NCBI GenBank assembly: GCA_033977485.1
Contig: CM066995.1
Location: 48,111,162-48,175,161 of the forward strand
From: Hydrangea macrophylla
Taxonomy: Eukaryota; Streptophyta; Magnoliopsida; Cornales; Hydrangeaceae
Length of the DNA: 64,000 bases
Direction of reading: 5' to 3'
Numbering within the stretch: the stretch's first letter is position 1; the number at the start of each line of letters is the position of its first letter. Below, one piece after another: positions 20,486 to 31,135 of this stretch. A program made the translations under genes and the position numbers. The notes below the pieces were generated by a model. It was not told the DNA's origin and ran no database searches. It saw nothing but the letters and a program-made list of their open reading frames with translations.

Positions 20486-23400
20486 ATCACCAATGAAGCA
20501 AACCACTTGACCCGTTCCGGACGTCATTTCAAGCCTCATGAGTTAGAAAATCGTGGAAAAGAAACATGGAATGAGAAAGAAGTCGTCAAAACAAAAGAGG
20601 CTGGTAAAGGAGCCGTGAGCGAAGAAGAAGATGAAATCCTAAAGCAATTGAAGAAAACACAAGCTTGGATCTCAGTATGGGGATTACTTATGACCTCTCA
20701 CAAACACAGGCAGGCCATGCTCGATACTCTCAATCGTTTGGATGTTTCTGTCAATACTACTCCCGAAGATCTAGTAAACATGATCTCTTCAAAGCCTTGT
20801 AAGCCTGTAATCACATTCACAGATGAAGATTTACCGCCGGAAGGGGCACACCACAACAGAGCTCTCTACATCACTGTACATTGCCTGGGGAATAGAGTAC
20901 CGGTCTGCTTGGTAGATAATGGGTCAGCCTTGAATGTATGTCCTCTCCAAACAGCTCTCAGAATGGGGTTGTCTATTTCAGAACTCTTGCCATCAACACA
21001 AACTGTGAGGGCCTATGATAACACCAAAAGGGCCATTATGGGAATGATTAAGTTGAAAATTGAAGTCGGGCCATTAAACAAAGAAGCTGATTTCCAAGTG
21101 ATTGATATTCCGGCTAGCTTTAATCTGCTATTGGGACGTCCGTGGTTACATGTGAATGATGCAGTCGCCTCCACTCTCCACCAGAAAGTCAAGTTCATCT
21201 GGAAAGAGGATGTGGTAACAATCTTTGGGGATAGCTGGATCAAAGAAGAAGGGACAAGCCATGGTCCTGTGCTAGAAGTCCAAACACCGGAAGAAGAAAA
21301 TGAATTGGGAGGATTCAACTTTGTGGGAATGATAAATGAAGGAGCTAAGAAAAAGAAATCCGTTTGGGATCGACTCAGCTATGAGAAGAAACTTCCTGAT
21401 GCATCTGTCTGGGGTGAAGAAATCACTCCGATCAAGAAAAAGAAGCCGTTCATCACCGGACGCGAATATAGAAAGATGTTCGAGAAGGGAAACCCGGTTG
21501 CCAAAGATCTACAAGAAGAAGTGGGACAGAATTGGATCCCTGAAGTCATGCCATTGTACTTTGACCAGTATGCCAATCCTAAAGTGGCTCATATGGTGCG
21601 GAAGATGAACTATTTTCCTGGAATGGGACTAGGTCGTCGTCAACAAGGAATAACTGAACCACCGAACTTCCACGAACAGAAAGATAAATCTGGGCTTGGG
21701 TATCAATTGACTGAAGAAGATAAGAAGAAGATGACAAAAGGAAAAGGGCCGATGGTTGTTTCTGGGCCAAGAATCCTGAATGGATACTTCGTGAAAGAAG
21801 GCGATGACTTTCCCTTCTGTGGGTTCCCTGAACCATGGTATGATCCGGCTACCAAGAACATTAAGCCTGGATTTGAGATTTTCTTCAAACATGAGTTCTC
21901 CGACTATGAGGATCCGTTCTTGTATACTCCGCCTATCAAGAAAGAAAGGAAGGACTGGGCTGAGCTGATGACAAGTGATGATTTGAACATGCTAATGGAT
22001 GAAGAGCTGAACATGCTGATGGATGCCGAAGAAGCACTGGGAAATGTGAAAGAAATCAAGCCAATAGAGGGAGCTCTGAACAATTGGGTGATAGAATCGG
22101 AAGTCAACAAATCCCCTCCCCCATTTCCCCGGAAGTCTGTAAAGGCCAATATGAGCCATGATGTTGAGTCTGCTTTTGCTTTTGATGTACCCAAAAATGT
22201 TAATGAAATGAACGAGGATTTTGCTTACTCTTCTGTGTCTGATGATCTTGATTTTGAAATTTCTGAGGATTTGCAAAGATTAATTGAAAATGAAAATGAA
22301 TCTGCATGCAAGATTATTGAAGAAACTTTGCTAATAAACTTGGATAATGAAGATAATCCACAAAATGTTCATATTGGCACCACGCTCACTTCACAAGAAA
22401 GCAATGAACTAATCAACTTATTAAAAGAATTTAAAGATGTTTTCGCTTGGTCCTACCAAGATATGCCAGGCATCGATCCAGAGATTGTCCAACACCACAT
22501 CCCTCTCTTTCCAAATTCAAAACCTGTTAAGCAAAAGTTGAGACGCATGAGACCCGAATGGACTTTGAAGATCAAAGAAGAAGTTGAGAAACGATTGAAA
22601 GCTGGATTCCTGATGGTAACCCAATATCCGGAATGGATAGCCAATATAGTTCCTGTGCCAAAGAAGGATGGAAGGATCCGTGTATGTGTTGACTTCAGAG
22701 ATCTAAACAAGGCTAGTCCTAAGGATGATTTTCCGCTTCCACACATAGATGTTCTGGTAGATAGCACCGCGGGGCATGAGTTGTTATCATTCATGGATGG
22801 TTTCTCAGGGTACAATCAGATTTTAATGGCACCCGAAGACAGAGAAAAGACTACATTCACAACTCACTGGGGGACGTATTGCTACCGAGTAATGCCATTT
22901 GGGTTAAAGAATGCCGGAGCGACCTATCAGAGAGCTGCTACTACTTTGTTACATGACATGATCCATAAAGAGGTAGAAGTTTATGTGGATGATATGATTG
23001 TTAAGTCCAAAGAAAGAAGTGGGCATTTAACAGCACTCGCCAAGTTCTTTGAAAGATTAAGGAAATACAGAATGAGATTGAATCCACAGAAGTGTACTTT
23101 TGGAGTTACCACCGGAAAGCTGCTGGGATTTCTCATCACACAGAGAGGAATTGAGGTTGACCCCACAAAGATCAAGGCTATTATGGATATGCCGCCTCCG
23201 ACAAATGAAAAGGAAGTAAGAGGATTTCTGGGAAGAATCCAATTCATCAGCCGCTTCATATCTAAGCTCACTGCTACTTGCGATCCGCTTTTCAGCTTGT
23301 TGAGAAAAGGGAAGAAATTCGAATGGGACAATCAATGTCAAGAAGCTTTTGACAAGATCAAGGCTTATTTATCAAACCCACCGGTTCTTTCACCCCCGAA

Positions 23401-25582
23401 ATCAGGGAAGCCTTTGCTGTTGTACTTATCCGTGTCAGAGAATGCTATGGGATGCATGTTAGCCCAAGAAGGAGATGAAGGGCGTACAGAGAAAGCCATT
23501 TACTACTTAAGTAAAAGGATGACTGGATACGAATTGAAGTATTCTCCGTTAGAAAAGACATGTTGGGCTTTGGTTTGGGCCACTCGTCGTCTGAGGCATT
23601 ATATGTTGGCCTTCCCTGTTGTTTTAATCTCCCGAATGGATCCTTTGAAGTACCTATTTGAAAAACCAGCATTGACCGGAAGAATCTCCCGATGGACATT
23701 GATGCTATCTGAGTTTGACTTGATACATGCTACGAGTAAATCTGTTAAAGGAAGGGCTGTCGCAGAACATTTAGCAGAACATCCGATAAATCTGGAAAAC
23801 GAAGGAGAGTTCATGTTCCCTGACGAAGGATTGATGGAATTAAAAGAAGATGTGTGGAAAATGTATTTTGATGGAGCTGCAAACCAGAAAGGATATGGAG
23901 TGGGGATCATCCTTGTATCCCCTGAAGGAGCACATACCCCGTTCTCTATTAAGCTGAAGTACACTTCCACCAACAACACTGCTGAGTATGAAGCTTGTAT
24001 CTTGGGGCTAGAAGCCGCATTGACTTTGGAGGTAAGGAAACTTGATGTATTCGGGGATTCCAATTTGATCATATCCCAAGTTCGAGGGGATTGGAAAGTC
24101 AAGGAAGAGAAGTTAAAACCCTATCATGAGTATCTTGATTCTTTACGAACTCGTTTCTTGCATATCACGTTCTTCTACCTGCCTCGAGAAGAAAATCAGC
24201 TAGCAGACTCTTTGGCTACTTTAGCGTCAATGATTGAGATTCCTGTGGGGATAAAGCTAACTCCTTTGATGATTGAACAAAGGGAAAAGCCGTCTTATGA
24301 GATGATTGGGGAAATAGAAGAAGCAGAAGAACTTCCGTGGTACACCGACGTGTGGAACTTCATTGAAAATGGGGAATATCCGGAAAGCGCCTCCGAGAAA
24401 GACAAGAGAGCCATAAGAAGATTCTCGGCTCAGTTCATGATTTGTGGTGGAAGTCTATTGAAGAGATCTTACAATGGATTCAACTTGACATGTCTATATG
24501 GAAACAGTGCGAGAAAGATGATGGAGCAAATTCACGAAGGGGTGTGTGGTCCTCATATGAGTGGACACATGTTAGCTAAGAAGATCATCCGACAAGGATA
24601 TTATTGGACTACTATGGACAAGGACTGCTATGAATATGTCAGAAAATGTCACAAATGTCAGATCCATGCCAATATGAAGCATGTGCCGCCGTCACTGCTA
24701 TACAACATGACTACCCCTTGGCCATTCTCAGTTTGGGGAATAGATGTTATTGGAGAAGTAACCCCGAAGGCGTCTAATGGGCATCAATACATCCTGGTAG
24801 CAATTGATTATTTCACAAAATGGGTGGAAGCAGAGTCTTATGTGACATTGAAGGCTAAAAATGTGGCCAGATTTATCAGAAGAAATATAATCTGCCGATA
24901 CGGGGTCCCTCATGAGTTGATATCCGATCATGGCAGTCACTTCCAGAAAGAGGTTTTGGATCTACTAGAAGAATACAAGATCATGCACCACATGTCAGCG
25001 CCGTATAGGCCACAAACAAATGGGGCAGTTGAAGCAGCTAATAAGAATTTGAAGACGATCCTAAGAAAGATGACTGATACATACCGAGATTGGCATGAGA
25101 AGTTACCGTATGCACTGTGGGGATACAGAACATCTATCCGAACATCTACAGGAGCCACTCCTTATTCATTGGCTTACGAAATGGAAGCAGTACTCCCAGT
25201 TGAAATAGAACTACCATCTTTGAGAGTTGTGGCAGAATCCGAGATTCCAGAATTTGATTGGCTAAGAGATAGATATGAGGAGCTAATGTTACTTGATGAG
25301 AAAAGGTTGGCCGCAATTGATCATGTGCATGTGTATCAGAGAAGAATAGCTCGAGCATTCAACAAGAAGGTCCGTCCAAGAAAACTTGAGGAAGGCGACC
25401 TTGTGCTTAAAGCCTTAAAAGCACCCGTTTTCGATCCTAGAGGGAAATTCAAGCCAAATTGGGTTGGCCCATACGTCATCAAGAAGCTTCTCTCTGGAGG
25501 AGCGGCATACCTGATGGATCTAGATGGAGTTGAGTTCAATCAGCCAATCAACATTGACCGTCTCAAGAGATACTATGCTTAA
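20486..25582 (+). CDS. pol: pro-pol polyprotein of element B (protease, G-patch, RT, RNase H, aRNase H, integrase)
   Basis: An open frame of 1698 residues continuing gag's frame directly after TAG 20483-20485; its first ATG is at 20690. Numbered from codon 20507: protease with DNGSA active site at 137; a G-patch at about 363-405 (MGLG, GLGY); RT with YVDD at 826-829 and MPFGLKNA before it; RNase H; a second RNase H with YFDGA (D1122), AEYEA, FGDS and NQLADSLA, the archaeal-type domain known in Tat elements; then integrase with its His/Cys zinc part (about 1345-1390) and catalytic D1413, D1474 and E1509. All expected catalytic residues are readable and no stop interrupts. It would process gag and copy and integrate the element, and could serve A in trans. 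No intron is needed to keep it open. Confidence 0.95.
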   Translation: MTNEANHLTRSGRHFKPHELENRGKETWNEKEVVKTKEAGKGAVSEEEDEILKQLKKTQAWISVWGLLMTSHKHRQAMLDTLNRLDVSVNTTPEDLVNMISSKPCKPVITFTDEDLPPEGAHHNRALYITVHCLGNRVPVCLVDNGSALNVCPLQTALRMGLSISELLPSTQTVRAYDNTKRAIMGMIKLKIEVGPLNKEADFQVIDIPASFNLLLGRPWLHVNDAVASTLHQKVKFIWKEDVVTIFGDSWIKEEGTSHGPVLEVQTPEEENELGGFNFVGMINEGAKKKKSVWDRLSYEKKLPDASVWGEEITPIKKKKPFITGREYRKMFEKGNPVAKDLQEEVGQNWIPEVMPLYFDQYANPKVAHMVRKMNYFPGMGLGRRQQGITEPPNFHEQKDKSGLGYQLTEEDKKKMTKGKGPMVVSGPRILNGYFVKEGDDFPFCGFPEPWYDPATKNIKPGFEIFFKHEFSDYEDPFLYTPPIKKERKDWAELMTSDDLNMLMDEELNMLMDAEEALGNVKEIKPIEGALNNWVIESEVNKSPPPFPRKSVKANMSHDVESAFAFDVPKNVNEMNEDFAYSSVSDDLDFEISEDLQRLIENENESACKIIEETLLINLDNEDNPQNVHIGTTLTSQESNELINLLKEFKDVFAWSYQDMPGIDPEIVQHHIPLFPNSKPVKQKLRRMRPEWTLKIKEEVEKRLKAGFLMVTQYPEWIANIVPVPKKDGRIRVCVDFRDLNKASPKDDFPLPHIDVLVDSTAGHELLSFMDGFSGYNQILMAPEDREKTTFTTHWGTYCYRVMPFGLKNAGATYQRAATTLLHDMIHKEVEVYVDDMIVKSKERSGHLTALAKFFERLRKYRMRLNPQKCTFGVTTGKLLGFLITQRGIEVDPTKIKAIMDMPPPTNEKEVRGFLGRIQFISRFISKLTATCDPLFSLLRKGKKFEWDNQCQEAFDKIKAYLSNPPVLSPPKSGKPLLLYLSVSENAMGCMLAQEGDEGRTEKAIYYLSKRMTGYELKYSPLEKTCWALVWATRRLRHYMLAFPVVLISRMDPLKYLFEKPALTGRISRWTLMLSEFDLIHATSKSVKGRAVAEHLAEHPINLENEGEFMFPDEGLMELKEDVWKMYFDGAANQKGYGVGIILVSPEGAHTPFSIKLKYTSTNNTAEYEACILGLEAALTLEVRKLDVFGDSNLIISQVRGDWKVKEEKLKPYHEYLDSLRTRFLHITFFYLPREENQLADSLATLASMIEIPVGIKLTPLMIEQREKPSYEMIGEIEEAEELPWYTDVWNFIENGEYPESASEKDKRAIRRFSAQFMICGGSLLKRSYNGFNLTCLYGNSARKMMEQIHEGVCGPHMSGHMLAKKIIRQGYYWTTMDKDCYEYVRKCHKCQIHANMKHVPPSLLYNMTTPWPFSVWGIDVIGEVTPKASNGHQYILVAIDYFTKWVEAESYVTLKAKNVARFIRRNIICRYGVPHELISDHGSHFQKEVLDLLEEYKIMHHMSAPYRPQTNGAVEAANKNLKTILRKMTDTYRDWHEKLPYALWGYRTSIRTSTGATPYSLAYEMEAVLPVEIELPSLRVVAESEIPEFDWLRDRYEELMLLDEKRLAAIDHVHVYQRRIARAFNKKVRPRKLEEGDLVLKALKAPVFDPRGKFKPNWVGPYVIKKLLSGGAAYLMDLDGVEFNQPINIDRLKRYYA

Positions 25583-26452
25583 AAGCCTTTTCTTTCAAAA
25601 CCTGTTCTTTCAAAACCTCCAGCATTCGAGGAACTACACTTGACCTGATTCCCACTTGGGGATATGTAGGCAACCTGCTCGGTTCGGTCACTGCTCCTGA
25701 AACCCTCAACCATACTTTCTTTCAAGACCTGGCCGAACTACTTTGGATCTGATTCCCACTTGGGGATAAGTAGGCGAGCTTTCCTGGCTCTCGATCCCTG
25801 AACCTTGCAAACTAGGGGCAAACTTTCAAGTTTGCCCAAAGCCTCAAGATATCACTGCCACACTAGGGGCAAACTGCGTTTGCCCAAACTTCCATTTATC
25901 TCTATCAACTAGGGGCAAACTGTCGTTTGCCCATACCTCGCTACCTGTCCTCTCTGGATCACTTGGCTATCAGAATTAAAGCACCTAAGTGAAAAATCTG
26001 GTAATTCTTGATATTAAGTTGAAAAGTTTTTTAGCAATCTAAAGATGTGAATCTAATGTCAAGACTGAAACATTATGTGGAAAATTTTCGAAAGCTTCAA
26101 GATTACATGCAAAGCCAACACAATATCCTGCTACAAGATAAAATCTCATTTTCAAAACATGCAAATCCTTAGAAAATTCAAATATCCAAGTCAAAAGACA
26201 TTGTCGAGAAAGAGGAATCGTCAGAAATTTCCTTTCCCTGTAAAATCGAGTCCTGTGTGTTAGTGTGCAAAGTGTCAATCAAATCAGTCTCGTGACAAGG
26301 GATGCAAAGCGAAACAGAAGGATAGCATAAAGCAGCATCAAGCAAAGTCAAGAGTACAAGCCCATCAAGTCTCAGACAGAATACATCAACATCAGTCTCA
26401 GCACAGAAAGCAAGAAAAACAGAAAGATAGTCATGGGTGCATATGATCATCA
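25583..26452 (+). other. First 3' UTR segment of element B
   Basis: No sense gene. Contains two GAACTAC...GATTCCCACTTGGGGATA units (25631, 25735) and three AGGGGCAAAC/GTTTGCC pairs (25814-25837, 25865-25885, 25911-25932), equivalent to the arrays after gag in A. The remainder up to 26452 is AT-rich and would be the 3' side of the antisense gene. Confidence 0.75.
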
Positions 26453-28580
26453 TCAGCGACGACGAGTAGCCCGTGGGTACCGAGCAGGCATATCTGAGGC
26501 CGTAGAGCTATCATCATCTTCAATTTGGCGCCTTCGCCTAGACCCACCAGCCCCACCAGAAGGGCCTGCATTCATCCGCTCCAACTGTGATTGAAGCTGC
26601 CTAACTTGAGCCACCTGTGGAAGAAAAGAATCAGTATAGGGGTTTGAAAAAGCAATGAGATAAGAAGAAAAGGTCAAGAAATTTACCAGGGCCGCATCAC
26701 GGTCTATGTAAGTCTGGCACATGCCATCCCACTGCAAAGAGAAGAAAGATATGGTCAGAAAGATCAGAAGAATCAGAGGTAATGAGTTCAGAAATTACTT
26801 ACATGTCCCTCACGAGCAAGGCTCCAAGCCCTCAGATTCTGTGCATAAGCTCGCTCTTCATTGAAAACGGCTCGGGGAACGGACTCATGTTGTTCTGAAA
26901 CTAGCTGAGGCTCTACAAGATCACGGGGGATCTCTACAGAAGATATAACTCCGCGCAGCATGGTCGAGGCTCGCCAATCACAAGGAGGAATGAGAGGTAG
27001 AGGTCGACCAGGGCCATCCACAAAAGAACTCCCCTGCAAATGATGATGAGAAATAAGATAAAGCAAGCATTCGATCAGAAATGAAGAAGTCGTGAAATAC
27101 CTGCGGGTCATCCGAGAGCGGGAAATTAGGCATCAGATGAGTAACCCTGAAGACGTCATAGTTCTCCTCAAACAGAGTAAAAGAGGCTGAAGGAATTCCG
27201 TTCAAAGCATTAATAAGATCTTCATCTTCCAAATTCTGCGCCGACCTCATACAAGAAGGCGGATCCTGTGGCACTAAGAGACGATCCTCCAAATCAGTCT
27301 GAGGAGCTACTCTCTCTCCAAGATACCACTCAAGAACAGAGGGACCCTCAAGAAGAATCCTCTCTCCAGTCATCTGTCTAGCTAAGCCAATCTCAGTCAC
27401 ATCTCCATTTGTCACCCAAGGATGCCAGTTAACTTGGGTGAATCTGAGACGGGTAAGAAAATCCCGGCAAGAAATAACATTATGAGCATCATTCTTGGTA
27501 CCTACGGCTTGGCGACGCCACTTCAGAGCCCGTGGAAAAATGTGAATCTCTTCCTCCCGGAATGATGGAGCCGTCATGGAGAAATACTCAAAGGCCCACA
27601 CCTACAAGAGAAAATAAAGCAGTGGTCAAAACAGCAGAACATCAAATGATAAAAACTGGAAATGAAAATATTTTCAGTACCTCCCAAGCTCTCCAGAATC
27701 CGCCGAATCCAGGGGATTTGCCTCGAGAATGCTCCCCCATATGACTATACAGAATGGCTAAACCAGCAGAGCCCCAATCAAAATCTACAATCTCCTCAAG
27801 ATTTCGAAGACTATCAAGCATATTCAATGTAATCCGCTCAGCTCGAGTAGAAAGAAGAGAGCAACCAAGCAAATACAAGATGAAAGCACGGGTAAGCTGC
27901 ATATCGGTAAATTGAACCGCTCTTTCAGAAGGCCTGAAGTTGTTGATGAACCATGTGATGCCTACGCTCGATCCGTGAAGATCTCTCTGGGATGGGATGA
28001 TGCCTAGGAGACGCTCAATGATAGTAGGATGTCTATGGATGTTCTTTGCAAAGGCAAGACGATGCCCGCCAAATGAGATGCCGGTTATCATTGCAAAATC
28101 AAGAGGGGTCATGGTTATCTCCCCAAAAGGCATGTGAAAAGTATTTGTGGAATCCCACCACCTTTCAGCAAGAGCTTGAATCATGGCCAAATCATTAGTC
28201 GATCTCTCCAATAAGGTTACAAACGACCCAAAGCCCGCTTGCTTGATATTGGCTACTACTTGGGGACGCGACTCCGACAATTCATTAAACCATTCAAGGC
28301 ATTTTCCATGGCTACCATGACCTCTAAGATGACCAACCACATTCTAAAAAGAAAAAGGATGATTTCTAAGGAATCGCAAGAATAAAGAGACACGTATGAA
28401 GATGTGAAACAAAGGAGTAATTAAAGAATGGGTTACCTCTTGACGAAAGGCCCTCCTAGAGATATGATTTAGTGGATTTTTCATGGTTGCATACTCCATG
28501 GTTTGAGTTGATGAAGCTCCACTAGCTTGAAATTGGCTTCTACGTGTTCTAGAACTTTCACCTTGTCCATGGGAACTCAT
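26453..28580 (-). CDS. Antisense plant mobile domain (PMD, aminotransferase-like) gene with six exons
   Basis: Exons on the minus strand: 28580-28437, 28343-27681, 27601-27101, 27033-26803, 26731-26687, 26614-26453. The five introns (93, 79, 67, 71, 72 bp) all begin GT, end AG and are phase 0; the fourth has GTAAGT. Spliced length is 1746 bases, 581 residues plus TGA. Exon 1 encodes a Ser/Arg-rich leader. Residues about 60-400 resemble the PMD family (PF10536-like): WWDSTNTFHMPFGEITMTPLDF at about 110-131 and a WEVWAFEYF motif made only after joining exons 2 and 3. The end has a short coiled-coil-like stretch and an Arg/Asp-rich tail. Molecular function is unknown; cellular relatives (MAIN, MAIL1) act in transposon silencing and gene control. 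It lies between the LTRs of B, so it moved with B. Confidence 0.85.
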
Positions 28581-29180
28581 GGTTGTTGATGCTTGAAGCT
28601 TGAAGATAAGAGGTTGAAGATGATGAATAGTAAAAACCTTGGTACTTGAATCCCCTAGAATAGGGAGGAGTTGATGAAATCAACAAAGTTTTTGGAGGTT
28701 TTAATGCAAGAAATCACTCAAAACATCAAGAAATTGCAAGATTTGAGCACCTTAGAAGGAAGAGGTGATGCATTGAAGAAGAAATGAATGAAGAACAAAG
28801 AAGAAAATGGGTTTAAAACCCCAAAGTTGCGGCTGGCGGTTCCCAAGGGGGTGTGGGGAACCGCCATTTACTATTCACTTCCTGCCATTTCCCCATTTTG
28901 CTCTATATTCGCGTTTTGACCCCCGGAACTCTTGATTTGATCCCGGATTGGTCCATTTTTGATATATAAGCCTTGAGAGTGCTTAAAACTTGTTGGAATT
29001 GGTCTAGAGGACCTCTGGAGATTTGAATCTTGGTAAAAATCCATTCAAGAATTGAAAAAAAGTCCCCCAGATGAGAAGAATCAAAGGCACCGCAGCCTGA
29101 AAGTGGCCGAGAAACGGCAAACTCCCGTCGTTTTGGGATTGATTATGAGTTGTCTTAGAAAATGGACATTTGAGTCTACT
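28581..29180 (-). promoter_or_regulatory. Putative 5' UTR and promoter of the antisense PMD gene
   Basis: On the minus strand it reads, toward the gene: TATATA at 28969-28963, GAATAGTAAATGGCGGTT ending near 28857, an 11-bp inverted repeat (arms 28834-28844 and 28856-28866, GGCGGTTCCC/GGGAACCGCC), then GGGGTTTTAAACCC (28822-28809). The 18-bp word and the hairpin type are shared with U3 of B. Which TATA-like box is used cannot be told. Confidence 0.5.
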
Positions 29181-29199
29181 GTCGCTTGAGAATTACATC

Positions 29200-29915
29200 C
29201 AGAAAGGACTTTCAGAAGATGGGTCAGAATGCGAGATGTTCAGAAAGGGTTAGAGTAAGCCTGACGTGTTGCAAGAATGATTGCGTTGGTCGAAGCACCA
29301 ATATGAGTCTCAGAAAGAATCAACAGGGCCTCCAGAAAATGTGCTCGCGTCCCAGAAACCTCAGATATCTCCTCAAGCAGAGAATTTCCAGATATTGTCA
29401 AGGTATACAGAATTCGTGCATCTCTCAGAATCATAGGATCTCCCCAGTAGAGAACTTTCAGAATTAAGTTTCTCGCAAGCATCATGTATCCACGGGTTGC
29501 CTCCAGATAAAGGGTATCTCTCAGAATTTGAGCATCAAAATCGCCTCCAGAATACAAGGTTTATGCCAAGCATCATGTATCCAGGGTTGCCTCCAGAATG
29601 TAGGGTTTCTCTCAGAATCGTGGGTTGCCTCCAGAATGTAGGGTTTCTCTCAGAATCAGAATCGTGGGTTGCCTCCAGAATGTAGGGTTTCTCTCAAAAT
29701 CAGAATCGTGTATCCGTGGGTTGCTCTCAGAAGAAGGGTCATCTCTCAGAATTTGTGTGTCTCTCAGAATCCGTGCATCAGAACAGAAGATTTGTCCTCA
29801 GAAGAAGGGCCTGTTTCAGAAGAACAGAGGATTTGTCTCCGGCAGAGAGACCTGTTTCAGAAGATTTGTTTCTAGACCTGCCACAGAAGATTTGTCCTCA
29901 GAAGAAGGACCTGTT
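29200..29915 (+). repeat. Degenerate TCTCAGAAT / GTTGCCTCCAGAAT repeats
   Basis: The words TCTCAGAAT and GGGTTGCCTCCAGAATGTAGGG recur many times; between 29580 and 29710 a unit of 43-50 bp is repeated about three times. It grades into the 32-bp array that follows. No gene. Confidence 0.7.
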
Positions 29916-29916
29916 T

Positions 29917-30540
29917 CAGCAATCGTCCCCAGCAGAAGGACTCTACATCAGCAATCGTCCCCAGCAGAAGGACTCTACACCAGCAATCGTCCCCAGCCAA
30001 AGGACTCTACATCAGCAATCGTCCCCAGCAGAAGGACTCTACATCAACAATCGTCCCCAGCAAAAGGACTCTACATCAGCAATCGTCCCCAGCAGAAGGA
30101 CTCTACACCAGCAATCGTCCCCAGCAAAAGGACTCTACATCAGCAATCGTCCCCAGCAAAAGGACTCTACATCAGCAATCGTCCCCAGCAGAAGGACTCT
30201 ACATCAGCAATCGTCCCCAGCAAAAGGACTCTACATCAGCAATCGTCCACAGAAGAAGGACCTGTTTCAGCAATCGTCCCCAGCAGAAGGACTCTACATC
30301 AGCAATCGTCCCCAGCAGAAGGACTCTACACCAGCAATCGTCCCCAGCAAAAGGACTCTACATCAGCAATCGTCCCCAGCAGAAGGACTCTACATCAGCA
30401 ATCGTCCACAGAAGAAGGACCTATTTCAGCAATCGTCCCCAGCAGAAGGACTCTACATCAACAATCGTCCCCAGCAGAAGGACTCTACATCAGTAATCGT
30501 CCCCAGCAGAAGGACTCTACACCAGCAATCGTCCAGTTGT
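29917..30540 (+). repeat. 32-bp tandem array in the 3' UTR of element B
   Basis: About 19 copies of a unit beginning CAGCAATCGTCCCCAGCAGA and ending GGACTCTACAT/C. Two copies are variant (CCACAGAAGAAGGACCTGTTT). Because 32 is not a multiple of three and the unit has no stop in any frame, long open frames run through it on the plus strand; these are by-products, not genes. Tandem arrays after pol are usual in Tat elements and can seed satellite DNA (known). Confidence 0.92.
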
Positions 30541-31121
30541 TTGACATGACTCAGAATTCATCCAAGATACTTCGCTATTTCAAGAGTCGTCCAGGATACA
30601 GATGACGCCTACGAGCCTTAAGATCAGAAGAATAACTTTGACAAAAACCTCGAGAATCATCCAAGATACCTTTAGCATATTCGACTGTGAGAGAGAGTCG
30701 TTGCATCCTTTGCATTAGATTTTGCATCTAGGGAACCCTTGAGGATGATTCCTCCAGCACTTTCACATTTCATGTTTTCATATTGCACCAGCATCCTAGG
30801 ATAGGAGCATTTCATCCGCATTGTTGTTGTTTGTTTGTTTTCCGTCTTCTCGCGCGCTTGAACTACGCCCTGGTCTGATTCCTGGAAAGGATACGTAGGC
30901 GGCTCTAGCGGAGCACGACCAGCATCAGCTTCAACTTAGCCGCCTCTACCCAGCATTGCATTGCATTCTTGCATTTGTAATTTCTTGATTTTTTTTCAGA
31001 TTTTGAATTTCTTGATTTTGCGGATTTTTGTTTTTCCTAAAACCTCTCAGTATGGTTATTTGGGTGCCTTCAAGGCTTTGGCACTCACTTGCAGTTCACG
31101 TTGTTCACAACAAGTTCTGCC
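30541..31121 (+). other. Terminal 3' UTR of element B
   Basis: No gene. Contains one GAACTACGCCCTGGTCTGATTCC...GGATACGTAGGC motif at 30860-30900. A has the same motif at 36772-36812, also 200-280 bp before the 3' LTR. Confidence 0.7.
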
Positions 31122-31135
31122 AAAGAGGGGCAAAC
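31122..31135 (+). other. Polypurine tract of element B
   Basis: AAAGAGGGGCAAAC directly before the 3' LTR; identical in A at 36961-36974. It primes plus-strand DNA synthesis in LTR elements. Confidence 0.8.

Noticed and set aside
20507..25582. Many minus-strand open frames opposite pol
   Set aside because: Shadows of the strong plus-strand frame; none has motifs or splice logic like the antisense PMD gene.
29625..30605. Two long overlapping plus-strand open frames (326 and 277 residues)
   Set aside because: They are made by a stop-free 32-bp tandem repeat and have no domain. Low-complexity by-product.
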